A stretch of DNA of 64,000 bases from Saprospiraceae bacterium (GTDB taxonomy: Bacteria; Bacteroidota; Bacteroidia; Chitinophagales; Saprospiraceae), in assembly GCA_016717105.1 (NCBI GenBank), contig JADKGF010000015.1:62001-126000 (forward strand), written 5' to 3'. Made by a program: the position numbers and the translations under genes. Positions within the stretch are counted from its first letter, which is position 1, and every line of letters begins with the position of its first letter. The notes beneath the pieces are model-generated. The model was not told the origin of the DNA. It worked only from the letters and a program-made list of their open reading frames with translations, and made no database searches. Positions 30,853 through 42,307 of the stretch are shown in pieces.

Positions 30853-32290
30853 GATACTTGATGAAATTGGTTAAATAGATAGAGTCGATCGTTGTATTGT
30901 CTTTAATGATCGTACTGGTAGAAGGAATATTATACTTTGTTGCCACATTGGAAATGACCTTATTGTGCTCACTCATACGTTTATCTTTATGATCGTGGAT
31001 CATAATCCAAGGATCTGATTCAAAATCATAAAACTTATGTGGATTCCTTAATACTATATTGTTTTTGATCGTACAGTGTTTCGCTCCATACAGTGAGATA
31101 CCATGTGGATGATCCGTCACGACAATATTGCTATCCACCACCCAATTTTCAGTAAAACCATCAAAACAAACGAGCCCTTGAACTATTTTTGACCGATTTG
31201 GCAGGTCAGGATCTGTGGTACTTATTGCAATATTTTTTTTTATAATAATATTGAGTATAGGGCTGTCATGTGTCCAAGCTTGTAGCAAATCATCGTGATT
31301 TCCAGTCGGATCATAATAATCATCGATCAATGCATTGGACAAAAAATTCTCCAAAAATTGATTATCATTTCCAGTATTCCTGATGGCATCGCCACAAAAT
31401 CTATCTATGATGTTATTTGAAATTATATTTTGATTACCATTCGTTTGTAGGCCATGGAAGGTATATTGTATCAGATTTCCATGGATCCGACACTTGTTCC
31501 CATCGCAATAAATGCCAGAGGCTACGTACTCCTTCCAATTTTTTTGGTGCAACTCATCATCGGAAACTGTACAAGTTATTTTGCAATTTTGAATAATAAT
31601 TTCCTCAGAAAGCGTGTCGATGGTACGCAGATAGCTATTGACAGGCATTCTGGATTCGATGCGGATGCTGTGAACTAAAATATTTTTACCATTCGTAATA
31701 TGTATGGCATTCAGTACTGCAGCATGCCCACTCGCCGCTGCGATCGTATAATGCCCACCATGCAAGTTTGCCGTCCCATGATTTCCGTTAAGGAGATAAA
31801 TTACTTCATTACTTATAGGCTCATACCCACTTTCCATTAATGATTGGAGTGAACGATAAGGCCTTTCCTTGCTACCATTACCATTAGGCAGTGCATTAGG
31901 GTCACAATAGGTTTCTTTATTTTTTCCCTTAAAGGGAATGAAAGTAAAATAGAGTGAAGATTGCGCTTGGTCCACTGTATTGGTGATGCGTAAGGATATT
32001 TTTCTATTGTCTTGATTGGGACCATCTATCGTCACCATTGAATATCCGGGATATAGATCCTTAGTCATTTCTGCATTCATTTTCAACCAATCAAACTGTA
32101 ATTTCTTGAGATCTTTAATAGCGGCTGCGGCAAAAATCATCGTCCTAGCATCCTTGGGTACATTTTCTAAGGTATAACTTTGAGATGTCAGAAATGGATT
32201 AGAAAGTGCATTCACAGTATGCTTCTGTACGTGCGGAAATGAACATGCACCCAAGAGCAAGATCATTGCTATGTAAAATAACCTATTCAT
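30836..32290 (-). CDS. Right-handed beta-helix lipoprotein, putative polysaccharide lyase or related
   Basis: 484 residues with lipobox LLLGAC. After an ~150-residue N-terminal domain (SKERPYRSLQSLM marks the helix start) come short repeated strands with NxxxxNNI patterns (IHITNGKNI, IIIQNCKI, NIISNNIIDRFCGDAIRNTG, HDDLLQAWTHDSPILNI, WVVDSNIVV, CTIKNNIVL), typical of parallel beta-helix proteins. GDAIR and HDDLLQAW recur as GADAIRG and HDDLFQSWTF in the protein at 36265-38989, so the two share a conserved, possibly catalytic, face. Beta-helix folds are common in pectate, alginate and rhamnogalacturonan lyases and in epimerases. The operon makes unsaturated-uronate metabolism enzymes, which supports a lyase. 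I cannot place it in a PL family. Confidence 0.72.
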   Translation of the reverse strand: MNRLFYIAMILLLGACSFPHVQKHTVNALSNPFLTSQSYTLENVPKDARTMIFAAAAIKDLKKLQFDWLKMNAEMTKDLYPGYSMVTIDGPNQDNRKISLRITNTVDQAQSSLYFTFIPFKGKNKETYCDPNALPNGNGSKERPYRSLQSLMESGYEPISNEVIYLLNGNHGTANLHGGHYTIAAASGHAAVLNAIHITNGKNILVHSIRIESRMPVNSYLRTIDTLSEEIIIQNCKITCTVSDDELHQKNWKEYVASGIYCDGNKCRIHGNLIQYTFHGLQTNGNQNIISNNIIDRFCGDAIRNTGNDNQFLENFLSNALIDDYYDPTGNHDDLLQAWTHDSPILNIIIKKNIAISTTDPDLPNRSKIVQGLVCFDGFTENWVVDSNIVVTDHPHGISLYGAKHCTIKNNIVLRNPHKFYDFESDPWIMIHDHKDKRMSEHNKVISNVATKYNIPSTSTIIKDNTTIDSIYLTNFIKYHGWIY

Positions 32291-34270
32291 CGGTCAATCT
32301 AATATCTTGTGTGCTGAGTTTCCAATCATCTGTGCGAAATGGTAATGCTGGAAAGTCATGCGAGTTGAATAAGTTAGCTGGCGATGGATTATTTTGCCAA
32401 GCATACCTTACCACTTTCGGTGATTTCACTTTGTCAGACCACACTTTTATAATGTTTTTGTCTATAATCTCGGCCTTTGCCCAGCGAAAAATCTGGTCGT
32501 CACCCGCTATGCTGAACCCGAAAATATAGCCAAATTTATCAGTTGTTTTCAGGCCATTGTATTCATTTTTTAACTTAATAAATACTGCATTATCTTTGAT
32601 GGTGTGGGAGTCATACGATGGACTAAGATAAATAACCTGGTGCTGATAATATACATCTGCCAGCGCCGCCAAAGCCAGTCTTCTACCTACCTCATATTTA
32701 TTGATAGGATGAATGTTATTAGCCTCGCCTATATCTATCGCGGTGACCATAGAAGTATTTAGGAGACACAATGCTTTTTCCTGAGCTTCTCTTAACTCTG
32801 CCCATTGGCTTTCACAGGTATGGAATCTTCTGGATAATAATTTGCCAATTGAACATATAAAAATGGTAAGTCGGGGTGATTAAATCGCGAACGCCAGTCT
32901 AGGATGAATCTTTTAAACAAGTCTCTGTATTCAAATGCACGATAGGTATTAGACTCACCTTGGTACCAGATCACACCTTTTATCGGAAAATCAGCCATCG
33001 GGGCGATCATTCCATTGTATAAGCAAGTAGGATAATGATTGGGGCTAAAACTGGAAGATGGCATCTTTTCAGTTGACCGCATTCCGATTTTGTATTGCCA
33101 AGTGCCGTCTAGTCTTGTGATGAGATCTCCTTGTTGGATAAATAATTTTGAGGATGAACCTGTTACTCCACCACCTCCTATATAATCTTCTACCCGTATT
33201 ATGATGATGTTTTCACCATGATGGAGAATATTTTTTTTGACATCATACACTCTATCTTTATTATATCTATTGAATGTGCTACCCACCGATTCGCCATTGA
33301 TCCAAATCATATCAGAATCATCAATAGCGCCCATTGAAATCTTAGCAGCAGATACGTCTCCTTCAAAATTAAATTTTTTATACAGCCAGACGACTCCATC
33401 CATATCACTCAATGTAGTATCACCTGAGGTTTCCCAGTAGCCAGGTACATATATCTTCTTCCAGTCGTTTCTATCCATGATAGGATTTGCCCACGCATAT
33501 ATGGAATCTATGATTCCTTGGTCTTTCTGATAAAAATTGGCCATCCACTTGTTATGGACATTAGTACCTTCATTTTTTTCTTTTTCAAAATTGATGGTCT
33601 CTAGTTTGCGTACTTTTTTTTCATAGACTGGTAAGCCTTGTAGCCCTGCGCCGCTTGTCCATGCTTCTACTACAGTACCACCATAATTATTATTGATCAA
33701 TCCTATTGGGATGTCTAATGCGTGCATCAATTGTTTTCCAAAATAATAGCCTACTGCCGAAAATTGAGCTACACTAGCAGGCGTACCGCTGGACCATAAT
33801 AATGGTGCTGCGAAATCTTTTTGTTCTGAAGCTTCCATCCTGTGTGGAACATCGACAATGCGTAAGTTTGGGTATTGAGCAGATTGTATTTCAGCATCCG
33901 CATTTTCAGTAGCAGAAAGAAACCATTCCATATTCGATTGACCGCCACAGAGCCAGATATCACCAAAAATTACGTTTTCAAGCTGGATACGTTCATCCCC
34001 ATTTATGACTTCAATTTTGGTAATAAATCCTGGTTTTGTGGGTGGTAAGATGATTTTCCAGCTACCATCAGATTGCACCTTATCGGTATAATTTTTGCCA
34101 TTGAATAGAAGCTTTACAGTACTACTTGGCTTACCATGACCCTTGATGGGTACGGCAGTATTGCATTGTAGCATCATATTATTTGAATAGATATGTGACA
34201 TACGCAATTGGGAAAATACCGAAGCACTCAAGCTGCAAAATATCAATGTGACTATAAAAATCCTATACAT
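32283..34270 (-). CDS. Sialate O-acetylesterase-like SGNH carbohydrate esterase, one frameshift
   Basis: About 660 residues. Signal peptide MYRIFIVTLIFCSLSASVFSQ from ATG 34270; an earlier ATG at 34300 overlaps the KduI stop (TAATG) and would add ten residues before the signal. The SGNH block I sequence is LCGGQSNMEW with the nucleophile Ser; GLINNNYGGTVVEAWTSGAGL and GVIWYQGESNTYRA supply the Gly/Asn oxyanion and second blocks, and HPINKYEVGRRLALAALA carries the C-terminal catalytic region. A beta-sandwich insertion (WINGESVGSTFNRYNKDRVYDV) lies in the middle. The frame breaks near 32812: restoring one A in AAA joins SIPVKSQ to WAELREAQEKAL. The family removes O-acetyl groups from sugars; here that probably exposes an acetylated uronate polymer to lyases. 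Confidence 0.85.
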
Positions 34271-34299
34271 TGGTGCATGTTTTTGTGTACAGTGAAACA

Positions 34300-35136
34300 T
34301 TATCTTAAGGCTATATTTTCTACCTGATCCATATCACTATAATCAAAGTTTTCTCCAGCCATACCCCAGATGAATGAATAGTCGCAAGTACCTGCACCAG
34401 CATGAATGGACCAAGCGGGAGAAATTACCGCTTGTTCATTTTTCAACCATACATGCCTTGTCTCCTGTGGTTGACCCATGAAGTGACAGATGACATTATC
34501 CTTTTTGACATCAAAATAAAAATAAACTTCGCTGCGTCGGTCATGCGTGTGCGGTGGCATGGTATTCCATATACTACCATTGCGGAGTTGGGTGAGTCCC
34601 ATTTGCAACTGACAAGTTTCTACGACACTTTTGACCAAAAGTTTATTTATCTGCCTGAAATTAGCAGTATCCTGCGATCCTAAGACTACTATTTCGCCAT
34701 CATTTGATGAGATGTGTTTAGTAGGATATGTTTTATGCGCAGGTGTAGAATTGATATAAAATTTAGAAGGATTACTCGGATCTAGGCTACGGAAGATGAT
34801 CTCTTTTGCACCTTTACCCACATAAAGTGCCTCTCGATGTGCTATTGATATTTCGTTTTTATCGACACTTATGATTCCGTCATGGCCTATATTGATGATT
34901 CCCAATTCTCGTCTTTCTAGAAAGTACTCAGACTTTAATGCATCAAATGTTTCCAGTTTCAATGGCTTTGTGACTGGCATTATTCCACCGGCGACAAATC
35001 TTTCTGCTAATGAATAAACTAGGTTGATCTTGTCTTGTGACATTACTTGCTCTATGGCAAATTCTGTTCTAATTCGCTCAGTATCATATAGTTTAAAATC
35101 CTTAGGGTGTGAGCTGTATCTAAAATCTATATTCAT
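34300..35136 (-). CDS. kduI: 5-dehydro-4-deoxy-D-glucuronate isomerase (4-deoxy-L-threo-5-hexosulose-uronate ketol-isomerase)
   Basis: 278 residues, the same length as Escherichia coli KduI. The zinc ligands align by number: His196 and His198 in PPHTHDRRSEVYFYF, Glu203, and His245 in SPAWSIHAGAGT; ends with FIWGMAGENFDYSDMD, another family mark. It converts the 5-keto-4-deoxyuronate that forms from unsaturated uronic acids into 2,5-diketo-3-deoxygluconate, feeding KduD. Its stop overlaps the upstream-most ATG of the esterase by one base, indicating coupling within the operon. KduI points to lyase products of pectin, ulvan or glycosaminoglycan type. Confidence 0.95.
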   Translation of the reverse strand: MNIDFRYSSHPKDFKLYDTERIRTEFAIEQVMSQDKINLVYSLAERFVAGGIMPVTKPLKLETFDALKSEYFLERRELGIINIGHDGIISVDKNEISIAHREALYVGKGAKEIIFRSLDPSNPSKFYINSTPAHKTYPTKHISSNDGEIVVLGSQDTANFRQINKLLVKSVVETCQLQMGLTQLRNGSIWNTMPPHTHDRRSEVYFYFDVKKDNVICHFMGQPQETRHVWLKNEQAVISPAWSIHAGAGTCDYSFIWGMAGENFDYSDMDQVENIALR

Positions 35137-35198
35137 GGTGGTTATGTCTATTTGGGTGGAGAAAATTAAATTTTAGTACTATTTTTTTGTAAAAAAAA

Positions 35199-36254
35199 TT
35201 ATTTGTTATTTAAAACTATTCTTTGCGATGATTCCCGTACGATGAGCGTAGGCTCGATAATTACGTGATTTATCATATTAAATTTGCTGGGTGATTCTAG
35301 GATATTCAGGCACACTTTTGCTGCATTCCTGCCTATGTCTAGACTATGTTGGTTGACAGTGCTCATGTTTGGGCTTACAAATGATGTGAATGTTTCATTA
35401 CTGAATCCTACCACTCCAAAATCTTTAGGAATATTGGTGCCTATACTTTTAAGGTATATGAGGGCGCCTAATGCCGAAAAATCACTCGCTGCAAATAGGG
35501 CATCAGGTGCCTTTTTTAATTGCATAAATTGCTTGATTTGCTCTTGTCCATTCTCGAAGGTAAGGGTATTGGTAGAGATGATAGTTGGGTCTATTTTTAC
35601 ACCATATTCCTTGAGTGCTTTTTCATATCCTGCCATCCTATTTTCATAGATCATAAGGTTCATGTCACCTGCAAAGTGAGCGATGCGCTTATATCCCATA
35701 TCAAGTAAGTGCTTAGTCGCTAGATAGGCACCTTTCAGATCATCGATGACTACCTTGCAATACTTAGAATCATCCATGGCCCTATCAAAAAACACCACTG
35801 GAATCCCTACCTTATCCAATTGTTCTATGTGTTTTACATTGCTTGTCTTTATAGCCACGGATATGAGTACAGCACTTACATTTCCTTCTATCATGGTTTT
35901 GATGATTTCAGATTCATCAAGTATATTGTCATGACTCTGGGAGATAAGCACTGAATATCCAGCTGATTTGGCTATTTCTTCAATACCTGCAATACAATTA
36001 GAAAAAAAGTCTCTATTGATCCTAGGCACTATGACACCTAAAGTCATACTAGAGCCCGACCTAAGGTTAGCAGCACTACGATTGACAGAATAATTTCTGA
36101 GCTTAGCTAAATCTCGCACTTTCTGGATCATCGCGTCACTAATGGTATGGTGCCCTCTCAGGGCCCTAGATATGGTAGATGAACTGGTATTTAGCTCTGA
36201 TGCCAGATCTTTAATAGTGGGGCGATTATATTTCTGATGATTATCTTGTTCCAT
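35199..36254 (-). CDS. LacI-family transcriptional regulator of the uronate/rhamnose regulon
   Basis: 351 residues. An N-terminal helix-turn-helix and hinge (TIKDLASELNTSSSTISRALRG, then NYSVNRSAANLRSG) precede a periplasmic-binding-protein-like effector domain (TLGVIVPRINRDFFSNCIAGIEE, FDRAMDDSKYCKVVIDD, ALFAASDFSALGALIYLKS, GVVGFSNETFTSFVSPNMSTVNQ). It lies 10 bp after the beta-helix gene and 62 bp before kduI, inside the operon it probably controls. LacI-family proteins bind palindromes with a central CG; CAAACGTTTG sites occur upstream of both receptors in this window and a near-match upstream of this operon. The inducer is not readable from sequence; a pathway sugar acid or rhamnose derivative is the natural guess. 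Confidence 0.92.
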   Translation of the reverse strand: MEQDNHQKYNRPTIKDLASELNTSSSTISRALRGHHTISDAMIQKVRDLAKLRNYSVNRSAANLRSGSSMTLGVIVPRINRDFFSNCIAGIEEIAKSAGYSVLISQSHDNILDESEIIKTMIEGNVSAVLISVAIKTSNVKHIEQLDKVGIPVVFFDRAMDDSKYCKVVIDDLKGAYLATKHLLDMGYKRIAHFAGDMNLMIYENRMAGYEKALKEYGVKIDPTIISTNTLTFENGQEQIKQFMQLKKAPDALFAASDFSALGALIYLKSIGTNIPKDFGVVGFSNETFTSFVSPNMSTVNQHSLDIGRNAAKVCLNILESPSKFNMINHVIIEPTLIVRESSQRIVLNNK

Positions 36255-36264
36255 CTTGGATATG

Positions 36265-38989
36265 TTAATAGATTATGGTTGTTAATGTTCCTATGAGTTT
36301 GTCGCTCATGATTGCTATATGGTGCAATCCAGTTTTAAAATTACTATTAGAAAGATCAATACGGCTACTAGAAGATTTTATCCACTTCTTGTCTAATAAT
36401 TTTCCTTGATTATCATAAATGTAAATACTCAAGTCTTTGTGGTGAAAGGCTTCCCCTATTTCCAATGTTACATGGTCACTAGATGCAGGATTTGGTATTA
36501 TTTTCAAATGTTTAGAAATACTATTTTCAAAATCCGTTGCGGAGGTACTATTCAGCACCAATGTAAGTATTGGGACCTGATTTTTTTCAAGATTGTCAGC
36601 GGAATATATTGAATAGTATGCGCGCGCACCTGTGATGAGTTTATCCATATTGATCCTTAAGAATATATAATCTCCTGCTTGTGCTCCGTTTTTGATTTGA
36701 TTGTTTATAAAATGTACCAAATTGTTTGTTGAACTTGTATCTAATATATGATTCTGGCCGATGGCGGACTCTTTATGTAAAAAGCGCTTTGCAATTAATA
36801 AAATGTCATTTGGATTCATTCCCTCAAAATAATCTGCTGATAGTACATCATTTTTTGATCGGCTAGCAAGTCCATACAGGTCGATAGCTTCAGCCTCTAT
36901 ATTTTTAATTTCATCCAAATACACATTTAAATCAGCACCAACTACCTCATAATTTGCAGGAATATAAGGCAATTTAAATGGTAGTACCGCACATTGTGAA
37001 TAATTGGTCGTAATGTTACCTATCCTCAGATAGGGACTATATGCCCATAAAAGTGATTTGCGTGAGTTAATCTCCTGGTCATGTACATCAGCTGATAATA
37101 TTAGTTTGTTTTCGTTGGTCTCATCAAAAGCTAAAGTAGTCACATTATATACATGTAGAGGCATAGAGACATTACTGCTCCGATCATAAGCATATAAGGT
37201 GATGTCATAAGCTTGGTCAGGCGCTAGATTGCCGATGGTCACAATTGTGTCTTGGGTAAAGATAGATCGTCCATCACATACTATTCTATAGTACAGCCCC
37301 TGCTGGTCATCCGTAAAAGATTGAAATTTTACTTTAAGATAATTTATGCCTTTTTCTACTACTTCGAGCGTATTCATTCCTATAGGAGGCTGTCCATCAT
37401 ATATCGTATCAATAAGTTGAATGCAGCCTATATCTATATTGCCATCTTTGTTCAGTCTATGATATAGATCGATGGATGCAGCGTCTTCCAGATTTCCGCC
37501 ATCAATACCAGTAGATCCCTGCGAAAGTGCAAAATCCCACTTAGCATAGTTGACAAATAATGTCCCACTATTATATGCTGTAATATTTGATCTATACGTC
37601 CCAGGCTCTGTATTATCTGTTTGGTAGGTGTACATGATATTGTTTTGTACTAGATTACCTGTGCTGAGATCGCCGCCGACATTGACTTTCCTAGGATTCA
37701 CTAAGATCCAAGGTGTGTGGGTAGCATTGTATTTTCTGAAAGGGTTTTTTATCACTGAATTGTTGGTGATCTTACAATTTTTGGCTCCATACATCGCTAT
37801 GCCATGGGCATGATGGATGACGACTAGATTACTTTCTACGATCCAATCCTCTGCGAACCCGTCAAATATAGCGATGCCTTGAGTGATTTCTGAAGGCAGC
37901 CGAAGATTTGGGTTGGCAATGTCACACATTTGGTTGCCTCTGATCGTAACATTGCGTATAGGTAGGCTGAATGTCCATGATTGGAATAAATCATCATGCT
38001 GCGGCCTGGTAGGGTGATCGTAATCAAAAACAGTGGCATTTTTTACTTGATTGTACTCTATAAGCAGATCACTGGAGATACCTCGAATCGCATCGGCACC
38101 AAATCCATCTATTATATTGTATGAAAATAATTGATTCGGTGACTTAAGCTCGACGGTAAACCACGTATTTTTCAATAGATTGCCTGTAAAGATGCATTGT
38201 GTTCCTGATGAAACGATCCCATTTCCTGAGCTAGCGTACCATTCTTCATTTGTAGCCCATCTCGCTTGATCTTCGAACGAATATATATAACAATTAGATA
38301 CCTCGATGTCTGATGAGCCACCATATACCAAGACCAAGGGTAGATTGTTCAATTCATTATTGGATTGTGGGGATATTTTGAGTCCTGATACGACCCAGTT
38401 ATTAGTAAAAGAAAAGGTAATACTTTTTGCTATTGGTTCTTGATATATTTCAGGCAAAACATGCACTTTGGCACCGTTCTGACCCCAAAAATTGAGGACA
38501 CCATGATACCCAGACCTAAGAAAAACAAAGCTACCACTCTCTATCAAAACTTCTGATCGGGTTAGCACATTTCCCAATGTGCGCCATGGGGCTTCTTTAG
38601 TACCTGGGTTATTGTCTTTGCCTTGTGCAGGATCTATATAATATTTTTTAGCGATAGTAGGGATTGCGGACACTTTGATGGTAAAATATTGAGTGTTGGA
38701 GTAACCACCGCTGCTTGTATTGAGATAAATCTTATATGTGCCAATATCTGTATCAGTCGGATCCAAAATGATACTACCGGATCCATTTTTTTCGTATTCT
38801 AACTTGGCAAAATCAGGGAGATTAAGACATTCAGCTGCAAAAGTATCTAAATATCTAAGTGTGGAAAAATAAATAGTAGTACGTGATCCTGCAAAAACTT
38901 CCTGATTTTGATTTTTGAAATAGTGAGATCATTCCCATAAACGGAAATATTTAAGATCCAAAGTATCAAAAAAGTATTATTCTAACCAT
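36265..38989 (-). CDS. Beta-helix T9SS protein with N-terminal Ig-like domain, putative polysaccharide lyase; two frameshifts at the N-terminus
   Basis: Open frame 36265-38766 is complete downstream but its true start lies at ATG 38989. Adding one A to each of two plus-strand runs (AAAAAA 38968-38973 as seven; one base at TTTTT 38912-38916) yields a signal peptide MVRIILFLILWILNISVYG followed by NDLTISK and an Ig-like domain (LPDFAKLEYEKNGSGSIILDP). After a YYIDPAQGKDNNPGTKEAPWRTL cap come beta-helix repeats with GADAIRG and HDDLFQSWTF, then a fibronectin-like domain (AYDITLYAYDRSSNVS), an exported domain with FKLPYIPANYEVVGADLNVY, and a type A T9SS sorting domain (IIPNPASSDHVTLEI). Probably a secreted or surface lyase acting on the same polymer as the beta-helix lipoprotein at 30836. 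It is the first gene of the operon, under the operator-like site at 39088. Confidence 0.75.
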
Positions 38990-39087
38990 CTTCTCAAGCG
39001 CTATTTTCGCATTGATTTATCAGGAATGATTTTTAATTATTGCGTCAAAATAATTATAAATTATGCCAAATTCAATACAAAATTAAA

Positions 39088-39097
39088 CAAAGGTTTG
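39088..39097. promoter_or_regulatory. LacI-type operator, imperfect (CAAAGGTTTG)
   Basis: One mismatch to the palindrome CAAACGTTTG, 99 bp upstream of the minus-strand start at 38989. Reading the minus strand, CAAACCTTTG is followed after 2 nt by TAATTTTG, a match to the Bacteroidota -7 element TAnnTTTG; the site at 58944 has the same arrangement. Confidence 0.5.
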
Positions 39098-39355
39098 CAT
39101 AAAATGAAATTTAATTGAAAATACTCTCAAAAAAATATCTTCAAAGTTATATTATTTGTATTTTTTACTTGAATTTGTTTTCGTAATAATTGGTATATAA
39201 GTTATAAAATCATTTATATATGTATATAATTATATTATATGTGATTTTTTTTAATAAATTATATTTTTTTTAAATCTTTCAGAAAATAACATTGATAAAT
39301 CATATATTATTTGTGTATTATCTGTTTTAAGCTATATTTTTTATAAAAATTTAAA

Positions 39356-39365
39356 CAAACGTTTG
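39356..39365. promoter_or_regulatory. LacI-type operator (CAAACGTTTG)
   Basis: Perfect 10-bp palindrome with central CG, as in operators of LacI/GalR-family regulators. It lies 56 bp upstream of the receptor start at 39421, and its right half TTTG doubles as a candidate -33 element, so binding would block RNA polymerase. Confidence 0.7.
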
Positions 39366-39384
39366 CGTAATAATAAATTAATTC

Positions 39385-39392
39385 TACCTTTG
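39385..39392 (+). promoter_or_regulatory. Bacteroidota-type -7 promoter element
   Basis: TACCTTTG matches TAnnTTTG and lies 19 nt after the TTTG (39362-39365) of the operator, the normal -33/-7 spacing for the Bacteroidota primary sigma factor. It would drive the operon starting with the receptor at 39421. Confidence 0.6.
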
Positions 39393-39420
39393 TTGAATAG
39401 AATAATATAATTATATTAAG

Positions 39421-42287
39421 ATGCGATTTTTACCTATAATAATTACCTTAGTTTTTTTAACAAACATATCATTTATTGGTGCACAAAAGACAGCGACAAT
39501 AAGGGGTGCGATAACCGAAATGGGAAATGGAAATCCGCTAATAGGTGCAACAATTTATATAGTAGAGTTACAGAAAGGTGAAGTGACAGATTTTAATGGG
39601 GATTATACATTGAATCAAATAAAGTCTGGCACATATACCTTGATCACATCTTATATAGGTTATAATACTGACACATCTACACTAGTTATCAATAATAATT
39701 TAGAAGTGATTCACAATGTAAATTTGACTGTGGAAGGTCTAACTTTAGAAACAGTCACGGTGACAGCTCAAGCTGAAGGGCAAATGGCTGCAATCAACAG
39801 ACAGATCTCCAATGATAATATAGTCAACGTGGTTTCTGCCAAGCGAATTCAAGAAGTTCCGGATGCAAATGCAGCTGAAACATTAGGTAGGCTTTCTGGC
39901 GTATCTTTGGTCAGGTCTGGCGGAGAAGGTAGTAAGGTATCTATAAGAGGTATGGCTCCATCTTTCAATAAAGTGCAAGTCGAAGGCATGAGAATGGCAT
40001 CAACAGGTGAAGGTGATAGGAGTACAGATCTTAGTATGATATCACCCTATATGTTAGAAGGTATTGAATTAACCAAAGCAGCTATGGCCGAAAACGAAGC
40101 CGATGCTATTGGTGGCAGTGTAAACTTTATTTTAAGAGAAGCACCGGAAAAACCGACCTTCGATTTGCTTATGCAATCAGGTTATGCATCTTATAAGCAA
40201 CGATTCAATAATCAAAAAGTGGTATTAGGAGGAAGTAAACGGCTGTTTAGTAATAAATTGGGAATATTTGCCCAAGTGGACTTGGACCAAAGAGACAGAA
40301 GTGCAAACGAGATTAATGTAAATTATATCAATAGAACAAATTTGTTGGATAATTTCCCGATTTCGACAGGATCCATGTCTCTAAGGGATATTGACAGGAC
40401 CGTCAAAAAAGGTGGCGCGACTATAGTTTTGGATTATAAATTAAAGGGAGGAAGTATTAAGTTTTCCAATTTCGGAAGTATCATCAAGAAAAAGGAAAAC
40501 ATTCAGTACGAGCTATTCAATCCCTTTTTTAATACACATTCTTATGGCTATAATCAGCGAAATCCCAACCTAAATATTTATAACAGTGCCTTAAAAATGG
40601 ATAAAAAGTTGGAGTATTGTTGCTAGAAGGTGGAGTTGCATTAACTCATTCTGAAAACAATTCACCTGACGACAAAGATTTTTATGCTACAGAATCCAAT
40701 GCTTTCGAGCAAAAGGCACGTTGCAAATAATCCTGATACATTATTATACTATGCAAGAAATAATTTAGCAAAGGCGGTTGTTCAGCAAGTTTCTAAGTCA
40801 TTATCTTATACTAAGGAACAAGAAATTAGCACTTTTTTAAACATGACACTTCCTGTTACAATTTCAAAGGGTATCAACTTAAAACTAAAATTTGGAGGCA
40901 AGTATAAGGAGTTAACCAAAGATTATAACATTGATTACAATAAAATACCAGTTGCGCAGTCAGGTCACGGATCTACCTTCGTTAAAAAATCAGTAGATGA
41001 ATTATCATTTTTGGGATCATTAGAAGCTGATGCTACTACATTGCCATATGAGTTATTTGTTACAGATAATAGACCCGAAAGGTTCTCTAATGGAAAGTTT
41101 GGTTTACAAAGGTCACCATCTAATAACAATATTAATGCTTTTTGGAGTTTAGCAGATAATTATTATTTCTATGATTATGTACCTTCCACCAAAGATGATT
41201 ACAAGGGAAAGGAAAAATATACAGCATTTTATATCCAACCGACATTTAATTTTGGAGAAAAATTGACTATTATTCCTGGATTACGCTATGAGCAGGTAGA
41301 AACGTTTTATTTGGGCAATAGAGGAAATAATACACTGCAAAACTGGGATGCAGGCTATATACATAGAGATACGACTGTTTTCAATAAAAATAGTTTTATA
41401 TTGCCTATGTTACATCTCCGGTATAAGATGAATAGTTGGTCTGATGTGCGATTAGCTTATACACATACACTATCCAGGCCTGATTTTAGTCTCATTATCC
41501 CCAAATGGGACATTGGCCTCAATTCGGTCTCTTGGAATAATCCATTCCTTCTACCATCATTGTCAAAAAATATTGACAGTTATTTTTCAATTTATACAAA
41601 CAAGATCGGTTTATTGACGTTTGGCGGTTTTATAAAATATTGAAAACCTTATATATAATAGCGCCAATACCGTCATCACTCAGGAAGACGTAACTACACA
41701 TGGATTTCCAGCCAATCTCATAGGTGTTACCATCAATAAGACAGTCAACAATACAAGTCCTGCTAATCTTTACGGATTTGAAATTGAATGGCAGACTAGA
41801 TTTTGGTACTTGAATAATTTTCTGAATAAGTTCATTTTGACAATAAATTATACACAGACATTTTCTGATGTTTCCTACGACAGGACCGTGCTAAAGCAAG
41901 AGTTTTTGCAGGTACCACCGTATGTGACCCTTGTCGAAGAAGTTTCTCCTTATAATGAAAGGTTGCTATTCCAACCCAAAAATATTTTTAATTTTACACT
42001 TGGGTTTGAAGACAAAGGCTGGTCATCAAGATTGTCATTTTTATTTCAAAACAATATCTTTTCTACGCCCAATTTTTTTGAGACACTCGAGTGCTACTGA
42101 TAAATATTATAGGCTTGACTTCAATCTAAGGAAAAATTTACCTTGGGATGGATTTGAGCTATTGGCCAATGTCAATAATATCAATGCAGCAGCGGAGAAG
42201 GATAAATTAATTTCTAACAATGCGCTTATAAAACAGCAATTTTATGGAGTTACATATGACTTGGGTATAAGATATAGAATAAAATAA
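39421..42287 (+). CDS. TonB-dependent receptor (non-SusC type), several frameshifts
   Basis: About 950 residues. Signal peptide MRFLPIIITLVFLTNISFIGAQ, a carboxypeptidase-regulatory-like domain (IRGAITEMGNGNPLIGATIYI ... GYNTDTST), a plug domain (IQEVPDANAAETLGRLSGVSLVRSGGEGSKVSIRGM), then a barrel ending in YGVTYDLGIRYRIK. The plug resembles the Xanthomonas/Caulobacter-type TonB receptors rather than SusC/RagA, and no SusD follows. The frame is interrupted near 40603 (one A missing from AAAAA), near 40705, near 41640 and near 42090; the reading continues in another frame each time with plausible barrel sequence (GVLLLEGGVALTHSENN; IENLIYNSANTVITQED; SSATDKYYRLDFNLRKN). It should import oligosaccharides of the rhamnose/uronate polymer across the outer membrane. 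Paralogous to the receptor at 59006-61955. Confidence 0.85.
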
Positions 42288-42307
42288 CTTTTTAATCATC
42301 TAAAATC

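Larger units (their letters stand above)
38990..39420. promoter_or_regulatory. Divergent regulatory region between the uronate operon and the first receptor
   Basis: About 430 bp of very AT-rich DNA between divergent operons. It contains two LacI-type palindromes 268 bp apart (39088-39097 and 39356-39365) embedded in near-identical contexts (AAACAAAGGTTTGCATAA and AAACAAACGTTTGCGTAA), one for each direction. Two sites at this spacing could allow repression looping. I see no coding sequence in it. Confidence 0.65.

Noticed and set aside
39421..42287. Considered as a true pseudogene because of four breaks
   Set aside because: All barrel segments are present and in order, and unrelated genes across the contig show the same type of indel.
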